A stretch of 64,000 nt of DNA from Streptomyces roseolilacinus (GTDB lineage Bacteria > Actinomycetota > Actinomycetes > Streptomycetales > Streptomycetaceae), in NCBI RefSeq assembly GCF_014649335.1, contig NZ_BMSV01000011.1, forward strand, positions 1 to 64,000, written 5' to 3'. Each line of letters begins with the position of its first letter. Position 1 is the first letter of the stretch. Of this stretch, positions 26,011 to 35,132 are shown piece by piece. The position numbers and the translations under genes are program-made. The notes beneath the pieces are model-generated. The model saw only the letters and a program-made list of their open reading frames with translations. It ran no database searches and had not been told where the DNA came from.

Positions 26011-27279
26011 GTGACGGACATCGTCGACGAGCTCAAGTGGCGCGGGCTGTTCGCCCAGTCCACCGATGAGGCGGCACTGCGCAAGGCTCTCGCGGACGGT
26101 CCGGTCACGTTCTATTGCGGCTTCGACCCGACCGCCCCCAGCCTGCACGTGGGACACCTGGTGCAGGTGCTCACCATGCGCCGGCTCCAGCTGGCGGGCC
26201 ACCGCCCGCTGGCGCTGGTGGGCGGGGCGACGGGGCAGATCGGCGACCCCAAGCCGACCGCCGAGCGCACGCTGAACTCCCCGGAGACGGTCGCGGCGTG
26301 GGTGGAGCGGGTGCGCTCGCAGATCGAGCCGTTCCTGGTCTTCGAGGGCGACAACGCGGCCGCGATGGTCAACAACCTCGACTGGACGGGCGGGATGTCC
26401 GCCATCGAGTTCCTGCGGGACATCGGCAAGCACTTCCGGGTCAACAAGATGCTGACCAAGGACTCGGTGGCCCGGCGCCTGGAGTCCGAGCAGGGCATCA
26501 GCTACACCGAGTTCTCGTACCAGCTGCTCCAGGGCATGGACTTCCTGGAGCTGTACCGGCGGTACGGCTGCGTCCTCCAGCAGGGCGGCAGCGACCAGTG
26601 GGGCAACCTCACGGCCGGGCTCGACCTGATCCACCGCCTGGAGCCGGACGCGCAGGCCCACGCGCTGGCGACGCCGCTGATGACGAAGGCGGACGGCACC
26701 AAGTTCGGCAAGACCGAGGGCGGCGCCGTCTGGCTGGACCCGGAGATGACCACGCCGTACGCGTTCTACCAGTTCTGGCTGAACGTGGACGACCGGGACA
26801 TCTCGCGGTACATGCGGATCCTCAGCTTCAGGAGCCGCGCGGAGCTGGAGGAGCTGGAGAAGGTCACCGAGGAGCGTCCGCAGGCCCGTACGGCGCAGCG
26901 CGCGCTGGCCGAGGAGCTGACGACGCTGGTGCACGGCGCGGAGCAGTGCGCCGCCGTGATCGCCGCGTCGAAGGCGCTGTTCGGCCAGGGCGAGCTGGCG
27001 GAGCTGGACGAGGCGACGCTGGCGGCGGCCCTGTCGGAGCTGCCGAGGGCCGAGGTCGCGGAGCCGGGCCTGGTGGTGGACCTGCTCGCCGAGGTCGGGC
27101 TCGCGCCGAGCAAGTCGGCGGCGCGGCGCACGGTGAAGGAGGGCGGCGCCTACGTGAACAACGTGAAGGTGACCGCCGAGGACGCCGCGGTGTCCGCCGG
27201 TGACCTGCTGCACGGGCGCTGGCTCGTGCTGCGCCGGGGCAAGAAGAACCTGGCGGCGGTCGAGGTCAAGGCCGGCTGA
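26011..27279 (+). CDS. tyrS: Tyrosine-tRNA ligase
   Basis: 422 aa class I aminoacyl-tRNA synthetase. HIGH-like motif PSLHVGHLVQ (about 46-55), tyrosine-binding YQLLQGMDF and QQGGSDQWGN, KMSKS-like KADGTKFGKTEGG (about 225-237), and a C-terminal S4 RNA-binding domain (GLAPSKSAARRTVKEGGAYVNN, about 365-420). GTG start at 26011 with GAGGAGGC upstream. Essential cytoplasmic enzyme. Followed by a strong terminator. Confidence 0.97.
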   Translation: MTDIVDELKWRGLFAQSTDEAALRKALADGPVTFYCGFDPTAPSLHVGHLVQVLTMRRLQLAGHRPLALVGGATGQIGDPKPTAERTLNSPETVAAWVERVRSQIEPFLVFEGDNAAAMVNNLDWTGGMSAIEFLRDIGKHFRVNKMLTKDSVARRLESEQGISYTEFSYQLLQGMDFLELYRRYGCVLQQGGSDQWGNLTAGLDLIHRLEPDAQAHALATPLMTKADGTKFGKTEGGAVWLDPEMTTPYAFYQFWLNVDDRDISRYMRILSFRSRAELEELEKVTEERPQARTAQRALAEELTTLVHGAEQCAAVIAASKALFGQGELAELDEATLAAALSELPRAEVAEPGLVVDLLAEVGLAPSKSAARRTVKEGGAYVNNVKVTAEDAAVSAGDLLHGRWLVLRRGKKNLAAVEVKAG

Positions 27280-27302
27280 GCCGGCCGGGAGCCGCGCCGG
27301 AC

Positions 27303-27338
27303 GGGCGGCCCGGGAGCCTTCGGGTTCCCGGGCCGCCC
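27303..27338 (+). terminator. Terminator after tyrS
   Basis: Perfect 13-bp stem GGGCGGCCCGGGA / TCCCGGGCCGCCC with a 10-base loop, followed by CCCGTTCGTTT. It also faces the convergent GlsB-type gene. Confidence 0.85.
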
Positions 27339-27396
27339 CCGTTCGTTTCGGTGCCCGTCGGGCCGCCCCGGCCCCGGGGGCGGGCGCCCCGGCCGA

Positions 27397-27672
27397 TCAG
27401 GCGCGCTGGCGACTGCCGCGCATGGCCATGTACAGCATGTCGCCGAGTCCGACGACGACCACCGCGGCGACGACCTGGAGGGCGTGCCGCCCCCAGTCGA
27501 TGCCGGGGGTCGCCTCGATCCCGAACGCTCGGGCCAGGGCGTTGCCGGCGATGCCGCCGATGATGCCGAAGATGGTGATCAGCCAGAGTGGGCTGTGCTG
27601 TTTGCCCGGAATGATGGCCTTGGCCAGCAGGCCCAGCACGAATCCCACGATAATCGCCCACAACCAGCCCAT
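27397..27672 (-). CDS. GlsB/YeaQ/YmgE family stress-response membrane protein
   Basis: 91 aa, three membrane helices with the family pattern WAIIVGFVLGLLAKAIIPGK, IIGGIAGNALARAFG and a C-terminal helix AVVVVGLGDMLYMA. Also called transglycosylase-associated protein; found in stress regulons, with no known biochemical activity. ATG at 27670-27672 with GAGGAGGC directly upstream on the minus strand. Confidence 0.9.
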   Translation of the reverse strand: MGWLWAIIVGFVLGLLAKAIIPGKQHSPLWLITIFGIIGGIAGNALARAFGIEATPGIDWGRHALQVVAAVVVVGLGDMLYMAMRGSRQRA

Positions 27673-27877
27673 GGCTGCCTCCTCGGAACGGATCGACGTG
27701 AGCAGTCCCTGACAGTTTCGGCCCACAGCGCGTACGGCGCATGTCGGAGACGCCCATACGACATCGGTATGACGAGTACGGACGGGGCCGGGGGCCGCGG
27801 CGGCAGGCGGCGGGCGTACCGTGGAAGGAGGTCCGGTCCAGGGAGCGACCGGCGCGCAGGGTCGGTGGTGGAACGCG

Positions 27878-28267
27878 ATGCGGAAGCACGGCGGCGCCCA
27901 GGTCTTCACGATCACGGGTGCCCGGCAGGGACTGGCGGACGACGTCCGCGGCCGGCAGCGGCGGTACGTGATCTCGATGTCGGTCCGCACGCTGTCGGTG
28001 ATCGCGGCGGCGTCGCTGTGGAACGTCGAGCGGCACGTGGCGATCGTGGCTCTGGTGCTCGGCGCCGTCCTGCCGTACGTCTCGGTGGTCATCGCGAACG
28101 CCGGGCGCGAGACGGCACCGAAGCTGCCGTCCACGTTCGTGTCGGCGCCCCCGGTGGCGCGCCCGGTGCTGGAGGCGGCGGAGCCCCGGACGGAACCGCA
28201 GGCGGAGGACGCCGCGGAAGCCGCGGAGGGGCGGCGGGGCGGCGGGGCGGGGCCCGGGCGGGGGTGA
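27878..28267 (+). CDS. DUF3099 domain membrane protein
   Basis: 129 aa. DUF3099 core: FTITGARQGLADDVRGRQRRYVISMSVRTLSVIAA with two membrane helices (about 36-54 and 58-76), then an acidic Ala/Pro-rich tail. Function unknown, confined to actinobacteria. I place the start at ATG 27878 (MRKHGG), the family's usual N-terminus; an in-frame GTG at 27821 just before GGAAGGAGG is an alternative giving 19 more residues. Confidence 0.8.
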   Translation: MRKHGGAQVFTITGARQGLADDVRGRQRRYVISMSVRTLSVIAAASLWNVERHVAIVALVLGAVLPYVSVVIANAGRETAPKLPSTFVSAPPVARPVLEAAEPRTEPQAEDAAEAAEGRRGGGAGPGRG

Positions 28268-28418
28268 GCCGGCCCGGGGCCGCGGCGGCGCGGCACGGTG
28301 CGGGCGGCTCGCAAAGCTCAAGAAAAGCTCAGATCAATAGTGAAGTTCCGGTGCACCTCATTGGGTTGTGCGTGACATACTGCGTAGGCGCTCCGCATCC
28401 CCCGTCGGAGCGACGGAC

Positions 28419-28456
28419 CGACGCCGGGCAGCTCCCCCCGTGGCTGCCCGGCGTCG
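28419..28456 (+). terminator. Strong hairpin in the leader of the 79-aa zinc-protein gene
   Basis: Perfect 14-bp stem CGACGCCGGGCAGC / GCTGCCCGGCGTCG, loop TCCCCCCGTG, followed by CCTTTGTCC, ending 34 bp before the GTG start at 28491. It could terminate the DUF3099 transcript or attenuate the downstream gene. Confidence 0.5.
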
Positions 28457-28490
28457 CCTTTGTCCGTACGCGGTTGTTGGGACGTGTGCT

Positions 28491-28730
28491 GTGAGCGACG
28501 AGAACCACCCGATCTGTTCCGCCAAGGGCTGCCGGACCGCCGCCGTGTGGGTGCTGGCGTGGAACAACCCGAAGCTGCACACCCCCGAGCGCCGCAAGAC
28601 GTGGCTGGCGTGCGAGGAGCACCGGGAGCACCTGTCGCAGTTCCTCGGGGTGCGCGGCTTCCTGAAGGACGTGGTGGCGCTGGCCGAGTGGGAGGCCCCG
28701 TCGGGGCCGGGGTCAGCCGCCGATCGCTGA
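28491..28730 (+). CDS. Small putative zinc-binding protein
   Basis: 79 aa, GTG start. N-terminal C-x4-C (ICSAKGCR), later LACEEHREHLSQFLG gives C-x2-H-x2-H, suggesting one zinc site; conserved aromatic AVWVLAWNNPKLHTPERRKTW. No signal peptide or membrane helix. I do not recognise a named family, though it looks like a conserved Streptomyces protein. Its 3' end overlaps convergent moaA by 18 bp. Confidence 0.7.
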   Translation: MSDENHPICSAKGCRTAAVWVLAWNNPKLHTPERRKTWLACEEHREHLSQFLGVRGFLKDVVALAEWEAPSGPGSAADR

Positions 28731-29702
28731 CATCGGGCGGTCGGGCTGGAGGAACTCCGGGTCGTCCAGGCCGGAACCGGCCTTCTTGCCCCACATCGCC
28801 TGCCGCCAGAGGCGGGCGATCTCGCCGTCCGGCGCCCCGGAGCGCAGCGCGGCGCGCAGGTCGGTCTCCTCGCGGGCGAAGAGGCAGGTGCGGACCTGGC
28901 CGTCGGCGGTGAGCCGGGTGCGGTCGCAGGCGCGGCAGAACGGGCGGGTGACGGAGGCGATCACGCCGACGCGGTGCGGTCCGCCGTCGACGACCCACCG
29001 CTCGGCCGGTGCGGAGCCGCGCTCCCCGTCCGCTTCCGGGGTGAGCGTGAAGCGGGTCCGCAGGGAGGCGAGGATGTCCCCGGCGGTGATCATGCCGTCG
29101 CGCTTCCAGCCGTGCTGGGCGTCGAGGGGCATCTGCTCGATGAAGCGCAGCTCGTAGTCGTGGGCGACGGCCCAGGCGAGCAGGTCGGGGGCCTCGTCGT
29201 CGTTGAGCCCCGGCATGAGCACCGTGTTGACCTTGACGGGGGTGAGGCCGGCGTCGCGGGCGGCGGCCAGGCCGTCCAAGACGTCGTGGTGGCGGTCGCG
29301 GCGGGTGAGGGCCTTGAAGACGTCGGGGCGCAGCGTGTCCAGGGAGACGTTGACGCGGTCGAGGCCGACGGCCTTGAGGGCGGCGGCGGTGCGCTTGAGG
29401 CCGATGCCGTTGGTGGTCAGCGACATCCTGGGGCGGGGCTCCAGGGCGGCGCACCGCTCGACGATGGAGACCAGGCCGGGGCGCAGCAGGGGCTCGCCGC
29501 CGGTGAAGCGGACCTCGGTGACGCCGAGTTCGGTGACGGCCACGCGGATGAGGCGGACGATCTCGTCGTCCGTGAGGAGGTCCGGCTTGGCCAGCCACTG
29601 CAGGCCCTCCTCGGGCATGCAGTACGTGCAGCGCAGGTTGCACCGGTCCGTGAGCGAGACCCGAAGGTCGGTGGCCACGCGGCCGTAGGTGTCGATGAGC
29701 AC
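28713..29702 (-). CDS. moaA: GTP 3',8-cyclase (molybdenum cofactor biosynthesis)
   Basis: 329-aa radical-SAM enzyme converting GTP to cyclic dehydro-GTP, the first step of molybdopterin synthesis. N-terminal [4Fe-4S] motif CNLRCTYC (C21, C25, C28), SAM motif FTGGEPLLR, second cluster cysteines in FCRACDRTRLTADGQVRTC, and the C-terminal Gly-Gly needed for activity (SAIGG). GTG 29702 is chosen for GGGAGGG upstream; longer frames are not coding. No other moa gene is in the window. Confidence 0.95.
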   Translation of the reverse strand: MLIDTYGRVATDLRVSLTDRCNLRCTYCMPEEGLQWLAKPDLLTDDEIVRLIRVAVTELGVTEVRFTGGEPLLRPGLVSIVERCAALEPRPRMSLTTNGIGLKRTAAALKAVGLDRVNVSLDTLRPDVFKALTRRDRHHDVLDGLAAARDAGLTPVKVNTVLMPGLNDDEAPDLLAWAVAHDYELRFIEQMPLDAQHGWKRDGMITAGDILASLRTRFTLTPEADGERGSAPAERWVVDGGPHRVGVIASVTRPFCRACDRTRLTADGQVRTCLFAREETDLRAALRSGAPDGEIARLWRQAMWGKKAGSGLDDPEFLQPDRPMSAIGG

Positions 29703-29807
29703 GGTGGACGCCCTCCCGGTTCGACCTGCTGTTCGTATGCGGTCTCCCTCCGAGCCTACGCGACCCCGCGCCCCGCCTCGTGGGACGTTTGCCCCAGGAA
29801 GTGGCGG

Positions 29808-29837
29808 GGCCGTGTCGTAGGGTCCTACGACACGGCC
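29808..29837 (-). terminator. Terminator of the symporter operon
   Basis: Perfect 13-bp stem GGCCGTGTCGTAG / CTACGACACGGCC with a 4-base loop, 26 bp after the symporter stop on the minus strand, upstream of moaA. Confidence 0.75.
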
Positions 29838-29863
29838 GCCGGCGGTGACTCCGGGTGCGCGGG

Positions 29864-31483
29864 TCAGTGCGCTCCGACACCGGTGAGGGACTTGACCTCC
29901 AGCTCGGCGTACTTGCCTCGGTCGGGCTGCTCCTTCGACAGGAGGGAGCCGAGCCAGCCGAGCAGGAAGCCCAGCGGGATGGAGACGAGGCCGGGGTTCT
30001 CCAGCGGGAACCAGGCGAAGTCGACGTCCGGGAACATCGAGCTGGCCTTGCCGGAGACGACCGGGGAGAACAGCACGAGGACGACGGAGGTGGCCAGGCC
30101 GCCGTAGATCGACCACAGGGCGCCCTGGGTGGTGAAGCGCTTCCAGAACAGGCTGTAGAGGATCGTCGGCAGGTTGGCCGAGGCGGCGACCGCGAACGCG
30201 AGGGCGACGAGACCGGCGACGTTGAGGTCGCGGGCGAGCGCGCCGAGCGCGATGGAGACGATGCCGATGAGGACGGTCGCCCAGCGGGCGGCGCGGACCT
30301 CCTCCTGCTCGGTCGCCTGGCCCCTGCGGATGACGTTGGCGTAGATGTCGTGCGCGAACGACGAGGACGAGGCGAGGGTGAGCCCGGCGACGACGGCGAG
30401 GATCGTCGCGAAGGCGACCGCCGAGATCACGGCGAGCAGGATCGCGCCGCCCGGGGAGTCCGCCCCGCCGATGTGCAGCGCGAGCAGCGGGGCGGCGGTG
30501 TTGCCGGCCTTGTTCGACGCGGTGATCTCGGCCGGGCCGACGATGGCGGCGGCGCCGAAGCCGAGCGCGATCGTCATCAGGTAGAAGGCGCCGATGATGC
30601 CGATGGCCCAGTTGACGGACTTCCGGGCGGCCTTGGCGGTGGGCACGGTGTAGAAGCGGATGAGGATGTGCGGCAGACCGGCGGTGCCGAGGACCAGGGC
30701 GATGCCGAGCGAGACGAAGTCCAGCTTCGAGGTGGCGGTGGCGCCGTACTTGAGGCCGGGCTCCAGGAAGGCGGCGCCCTTGCCGCTGTTCTCGGCGGCC
30801 CTGCCGAGCAGTTCGGAGACGTTGAAGCCGTACTTCAGCAGCACCAGGAAGGTGATGAGCAGGGTGCCCGCGATGAGCAGGACGGCCTTGACCATCTGCA
30901 CCCAGGTGGTGCCCTTCATCCCGCCGATGGTCACGTAGACGATCATCAGCACGCCGACCAGCGCCACGATGGCGATCTTCCCGGTGTCGCTGGTGATGCC
31001 CAGCAGCAGCGAGACGAGGACGCCCGCGCCGGCCATCTGCGCCAGCAGGTAGAAGATCGACACGACGATGGTGGAGGTGCCGGCCGCGGTGCGGACGGGC
31101 CGCTGGCGCATCCGGTACGCGAGGACGTCGCCCATCGTGAAGCGGCCGGAGTTGCGCAGCGGCTCGGCGACGAGCAGCAGGGCGACCAGCCAGGCGACGA
31201 GGAAGCCGATGGAGTAGAGGAAGCCGTCGTAGCCGAAGAGGGCGATGGCGCCGGCGATGCCGAGGAACGACGCGGCGGACATGTAGTCGCCGGAGATCGC
31301 GAGGCCGTTCTGGAAGCCGGTGAACTGCCGGCCGCCGGCGTAGAAGTCGGCGGCGCTCTTGGTCTGCCGGCCGGCCCAGACGGTGATGAAGAGGGTGGCG
31401 ACGACGAAGCAGCCGAAGAGGGTGATGATCAGCGGCCGGTGTTCGCTCGCGGCTCCGGCGGCGGCCAGGGTGAGGGTGCTCAT
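29864..31483 (-). CDS. actP: Cation/acetate symporter, sodium:solute symporter family
   Basis: 539 aa, about 13 membrane helices. SSS-family landmarks: FYAGGRQFTGFQNGLAISGDYMSAASFLG near 45-75, FTMGDVLAYR, GGMKGTTWVQMVKA, and GTAGLPHILIRFYTV near 270. It probably takes up acetate or short-chain acids with Na+. Preceded, with a 4-bp overlap, by a DUF485 gene, the usual partner of ActP-type symporters. ATG start at 31481-31483. Confidence 0.92.
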   Translation of the reverse strand: MSTLTLAAAGAASEHRPLIITLFGCFVVATLFITVWAGRQTKSAADFYAGGRQFTGFQNGLAISGDYMSAASFLGIAGAIALFGYDGFLYSIGFLVAWLVALLLVAEPLRNSGRFTMGDVLAYRMRQRPVRTAAGTSTIVVSIFYLLAQMAGAGVLVSLLLGITSDTGKIAIVALVGVLMIVYVTIGGMKGTTWVQMVKAVLLIAGTLLITFLVLLKYGFNVSELLGRAAENSGKGAAFLEPGLKYGATATSKLDFVSLGIALVLGTAGLPHILIRFYTVPTAKAARKSVNWAIGIIGAFYLMTIALGFGAAAIVGPAEITASNKAGNTAAPLLALHIGGADSPGGAILLAVISAVAFATILAVVAGLTLASSSSFAHDIYANVIRRGQATEQEEVRAARWATVLIGIVSIALGALARDLNVAGLVALAFAVAASANLPTILYSLFWKRFTTQGALWSIYGGLATSVVLVLFSPVVSGKASSMFPDVDFAWFPLENPGLVSIPLGFLLGWLGSLLSKEQPDRGKYAELEVKSLTGVGAH

Positions 31484-31863
31484 GCGTCGGCCTCCGGGCG
31501 CGGTTCGTTCTCCATGCGGGTCTTGATGGCCTCGGCCCTGGGGTCGAGCTTCTCGGCGGCGTGCCGCGCGTAGAACCAGGCGATGAGGAACGTCGTCACG
31601 AACTGGGCGACGCCCAGCACGAGCGCCACGTTGATGTTCCCGACCACCCGGGTGCCCATCAGGCCGCCCGCGTAGTTGGAGAGCAGGACGTAGAGCAGGT
31701 ACCAGGCGATGAAGGCGACGGTGAGCGGGAAGGCGAAGGAGCGGTGCGCCCGGCGCAGTTCGCCGAACTCCTCGCTCTGCTGGGTCCGGACGAACGCCTC
31801 CGTCGGGAGCTGGACGGGAACGGTGTCCGCGCCCCCTCGGGGCGGCGGTGCTTCGGTGGCCAC
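31480..31863 (-). CDS. DUF485 membrane protein (ActP partner)
   Basis: 127 aa. DUF485 signature RRAHRSFAFPLTVAFIAWYLLYVLLSNYA with a second helix VALVLGVAQFVTTFLIAWFYARHA; Pro-rich N-terminus. Encoded directly before the symporter with an ATGA overlap, so expression is coupled. GTG 31863 is used because GAGGAG lies just before it; the longer frame starts without a ribosome site. Confidence 0.9.
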   Translation of the reverse strand: MATEAPPPRGGADTVPVQLPTEAFVRTQQSEEFGELRRAHRSFAFPLTVAFIAWYLLYVLLSNYAGGLMGTRVVGNINVALVLGVAQFVTTFLIAWFYARHAAEKLDPRAEAIKTRMENEPRPEADA

Positions 31864-32020
31864 GGGAACTCCTCGCTGCGCGGGTGCTGGGACAGGGGCG
31901 GGGCGCACCTCACGGGTGCCGGGGAGCCGTAGGGGCTCCCTCCCCTGACAACGTCACGGAGTGCGACACGACGCGGTTCACCACACGTCTACTTTCCGCC
32001 TGTTTTCTTGGCCGAACTCA

Positions 32021-32050
32021 TTGCTGGCCGGGGATGATCAGCGATAGCTT
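32021..32050 (+). promoter_or_regulatory. Candidate promoter of the subtilase gene
   Basis: TTGCTG (32021-32026) and TAGCTT (32045-32050), spacing 18 bp. The leader then holds a small hairpin CCGCCCA / TGGGCGG around 32070-32087. Confidence 0.4.
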
Positions 32051-32112
32051 CACTCGTCATGTACCCGCCCAACCTTTATGTGGGCGGACGTCACGGATGA
32101 TGTGGAGAACCC

Positions 32113-33645
32113 ATGGCTCATCTGGGAACCAGGCGCGGGCGCGTACTCGCTCTGCCCGTCGGTCTGGCGCTCACGGCCTCGCTCGGCTTCCTGCCGGTCG
32201 GCGCCGCCTCGGCCGCACCCGCCGAGGACGTTCCGGCCGCCGTCGCCTCGGACGGCCCGAACCTCTCGTACGTGGTGAACACCGAGGGCGGTCGCCACAC
32301 CGCCAAGGTGCGCAAGGCGATAGCCGCGGCCGGCGGCACGGTGGTGGCCTCGTACGACGCGATAGGCGTCATCGTGGTCCACTCCAAGAACCCGGCGTTC
32401 GCGGAGACGATCCGCGCCGTCAAGGGCGTGCAGTCGGCGGGCTCGACGCGCACCGCGCCGCTGGCGCCGGTGGCCACCACGGAGGTCGACGAGGCCTCCC
32501 AGCCGCTCACCGCCGCCGAGGCCCGCGCCGCCGCCGAGGCGGCGGAGGACGGCCAGGACCCGCTGGAGCCGATGCAGTGGAGCCTGCCCGCCATCAAGGC
32601 GGACAAGGCGCACGACATCACCCTCGGCAGCAGCAAGGTCACCGTCGCGGTGATCGACACGGGTGTCGACGACACCCACCCGGACCTGGCGCCCAACTTC
32701 GACCGCGCCGCGTCCGCGAACTGCGTGACCGGCAAGGCCGACACCACCGAGGGCTCCTGGCGTCCCGCGCAGGGCGAGAGCGACCACGGCACGCACGTCG
32801 CCGGGACGATCGCCGCCGCGAAGAACGGCGTCGGCGTCACCGGTGTCGCGCCGGGCGTGAAGGTCTCCGGCATCAAGGTGTCGAACCCCGACGGGTTCTT
32901 CTACACCGAGGCCGTCGTCTGCGGCTTCATGTGGGCGGCCGACCACGGCGTCGAGGTGACCAACAACAGCTACTACGTCGACCCGTGGCTGTACAACTGC
33001 AAGAACGACCCGGACCAGGGCGCCCTCGTCGAGGCGCTGCAGCGCGCCACGCGGTACGCGGAGCGCAAGGGCACGGTCAACGTCGCCGCGGCCGGCAACT
33101 CGGCCCACGACCTGGCGGCCGACGAGATCACGGACACCACCAGCCCGAACGACACCACGCCGGTCGACCGCGTCGTCGACCCGAGCGAGTGCCCCGACAT
33201 CCCGACGATGCTGCCCGGCGTCGTCACCGTCTCGTCGACCGGCGCGAAGGACCTGAAGGCGTCGTACTCGAACTACGGCCTGGGTGTCGTGGACATCGCC
33301 GCCCCGGGCGGTGACCGGACCGAGTACCAGACGCCGGAGGCTCCCGCCGTCAACGGCCGGATCCTGTCGACCACGGTCAACGGCGGCTACAACTACAAGG
33401 CCGGCACCTCCATGGCGTCCCCGCACGCGGCGGGCGTCGTGGCGCTGATCAAGTCGAAGCACCCCCACGCCACCCCGGCGATGGTGAAGGCGCTGCTGTT
33501 CGCGCAGGCCGACGACAGGGCCTGCACGAACCCGTACGACATCAACGGCGACGGCGCCGTCGACGCGGTGTGTGAGGGCGGGAAGCGCCACAACGGCTTC
33601 TACGGCACCGGACTGGTCGACGCGCTGGACGCGGTGCGCTGGTGA
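32113..33645 (+). CDS. Secreted S8 family serine peptidase (subtilisin-like)
   Basis: 510 aa. Signal peptide about 1-36 (LALPVGLALTASLGFLPVGAASA), an I9-like propeptide region (about 45-130, YVVNTEGGRHTAKVRKAI), then the peptidase domain with catalytic D182 (VAVIDTGVDDTHPDL), H225 (ESDHGTHVAGT) and S433 (GTSMASPHAAG). The C-terminus ends soon after, with a calcium-like DINGDGAVD segment. An extracellular protease, probably auto-processed. ATG 32113 with GGAG upstream. Followed by a strong terminator. Confidence 0.95.
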   Translation: MAHLGTRRGRVLALPVGLALTASLGFLPVGAASAAPAEDVPAAVASDGPNLSYVVNTEGGRHTAKVRKAIAAAGGTVVASYDAIGVIVVHSKNPAFAETIRAVKGVQSAGSTRTAPLAPVATTEVDEASQPLTAAEARAAAEAAEDGQDPLEPMQWSLPAIKADKAHDITLGSSKVTVAVIDTGVDDTHPDLAPNFDRAASANCVTGKADTTEGSWRPAQGESDHGTHVAGTIAAAKNGVGVTGVAPGVKVSGIKVSNPDGFFYTEAVVCGFMWAADHGVEVTNNSYYVDPWLYNCKNDPDQGALVEALQRATRYAERKGTVNVAAAGNSAHDLAADEITDTTSPNDTTPVDRVVDPSECPDIPTMLPGVVTVSSTGAKDLKASYSNYGLGVVDIAAPGGDRTEYQTPEAPAVNGRILSTTVNGGYNYKAGTSMASPHAAGVVALIKSKHPHATPAMVKALLFAQADDRACTNPYDINGDGAVDAVCEGGKRHNGFYGTGLVDALDAVRW

Positions 33646-33667
33646 CGCACGTCTGATCGGGGAGGGG

Positions 33668-33698
33668 GAGCCCGGGCGCGCGAGCCGCGCCCGGGCTC
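33668..33698 (+). terminator. Terminator after the subtilase gene
   Basis: Perfect 13-bp stem GAGCCCGGGCGCG / CGCGCCCGGGCTC followed by TTTC. Confidence 0.85.
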
Positions 33699-33749
33699 TT
33701 TCATGTCCGGAACCTTTCCCTCTTCGGCACTCAGTGCCATGATCGAGGG

Positions 33750-35132
33750 GTGAACAGGGCGACTTTCCAGGCATGGGCGGCACTCGGTGCCGATCAGGGG
33801 CTGCTGGAGCGGGTGTCGTACACCCGTGTGCCGGGCGTGCTGCCCGCGCGGCTGCCGGTGCCGGAGGCGGCGCGCGCCGCGGTCTCGGTGTGCGCGCTGG
33901 CCGCCGCGGAGCTCGCGGCCGCCCGCTCGGGAGGGCCGGTGCCGCGGGTGCGGGTGGATGACGGCGCGGTGGCGACGGCCTTCCACAGCGAACGGTTCAC
34001 ACGGCTGGACGGGCGGGCCGGGGACGGGTTCGCGCCGCTGTCCCGGTTCTGGCGCACCGCCGACGGGTGGGTGCGCACCCATGCCAACTACCCGCACCAC
34101 CGGGACCGGTTGTGGGCCGCGCTGGGGCTGCCGGCCGGCGCGCGCGTCGAGGCGGTGGCGGAGGCGCTGGCGGGGCGGCGCGCGGCGGAGGTGGAGGACG
34201 CCGTGTACGAAGCCGGCGGCCTGGCCGTCGCCGTGCGGGACGCCGCCACGTGGGCCGCCGGGGAGCAGGGCGCCCTGGTGGCGCGGCGGCCCCTGGTGGC
34301 GCTGGAGCGGCAGGCCGGGGCGCCCGCCCCGGTACGGCGGCCGGCCGGCGCGGCGTCGCCGTGCGCCGGGACGCGGGTGCTGGACCTGACGCGGGTGCTG
34401 GCCGGGCCGGTGGCGACGCGGACGCTGGCGCTGCTGGGCGCGGACGTCCTGCGGGTGGACGCGCCGGGGCTGCCGGAGAGCCCGGGGACGCACCAGGACA
34501 CGGGCCTGGGCAAGCGGTCGACGCTCCTGGACCTGGGGCGGGGCGCGGACCGGCGGGTCCTCGACGAACTGCTGGCGGCGGCCGACGTGGTGGTGACCGG
34601 CTACCGGCCGGGCGCGCTGGACCGGTTCGGGCTCGCCCCCGAGGCGCTGGCCGAGCGCCGCCCCGGCCTGGTGGTCGCGCGGCTGTCGGCGTGGGGCGCG
34701 TACGGGCCCTGGGGCGGGCGGCGCGGATTCGACAGCCTGGTCCAGGCGGCGACGGGCATCGCCCTGCTGGAGGGCGACGGGGAGGCGCCCGGGGCGCTGC
34801 CGGCGCAGGCCCTCGACCACGGCACGGGCTACCTGGTGGCCGCCGCGGTGCTCCGGGCCCTGACGGAGCGCCGGCGCCAGGGCGGGACCTGGCGGGTGGA
34901 GGCGTCGCTGGCGCAGACGGCGCACTGGCTGCTGCACGGCACGGACCACGAGCCCCCGGCCGGGGAGCCGGCCGGCCCCCCGTACGAGGCGGGGCCCTGG
35001 CTGCGGGAGCGGGACACCGCCCTGGGCCGGCTGCGCCACGCCCTCTCCCCCGTCAGCTACGAGGGCGGGCCCGCGGACTGGGCGCGGCCACCGGGCCGGT
35101 GGGGAGCGGACGCCCCGCGCTGGACGGCGTGA
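33750..35132 (+). CDS. CoA transferase (CaiB/BaiF, family III)
   Basis: 460 aa. The family III fold is visible in the second half: GTRVLDLTRVLAGPVATRTLALLGADVLRVDAP (about 208-240) with the Arg-containing CoA site, SLLDLGRGADRRVLDELLAAADVVVTGYRPGALDRFG and SAWGAYGPWGGRRGFDSLVQAATG. It would move CoA between carboxylic acids; the substrate is unknown. The catalytic Asp of the family is not obvious to me. GTG start at 33750. Its 3' end overlaps the convergent lysoplasmalogenase gene by 80 bp. Confidence 0.85.
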   Translation: MNRATFQAWAALGADQGLLERVSYTRVPGVLPARLPVPEAARAAVSVCALAAAELAAARSGGPVPRVRVDDGAVATAFHSERFTRLDGRAGDGFAPLSRFWRTADGWVRTHANYPHHRDRLWAALGLPAGARVEAVAEALAGRRAAEVEDAVYEAGGLAVAVRDAATWAAGEQGALVARRPLVALERQAGAPAPVRRPAGAASPCAGTRVLDLTRVLAGPVATRTLALLGADVLRVDAPGLPESPGTHQDTGLGKRSTLLDLGRGADRRVLDELLAAADVVVTGYRPGALDRFGLAPEALAERRPGLVVARLSAWGAYGPWGGRRGFDSLVQAATGIALLEGDGEAPGALPAQALDHGTGYLVAAAVLRALTERRRQGGTWRVEASLAQTAHWLLHGTDHEPPAGEPAGPPYEAGPWLRERDTALGRLRHALSPVSYEGGPADWARPPGRWGADAPRWTA

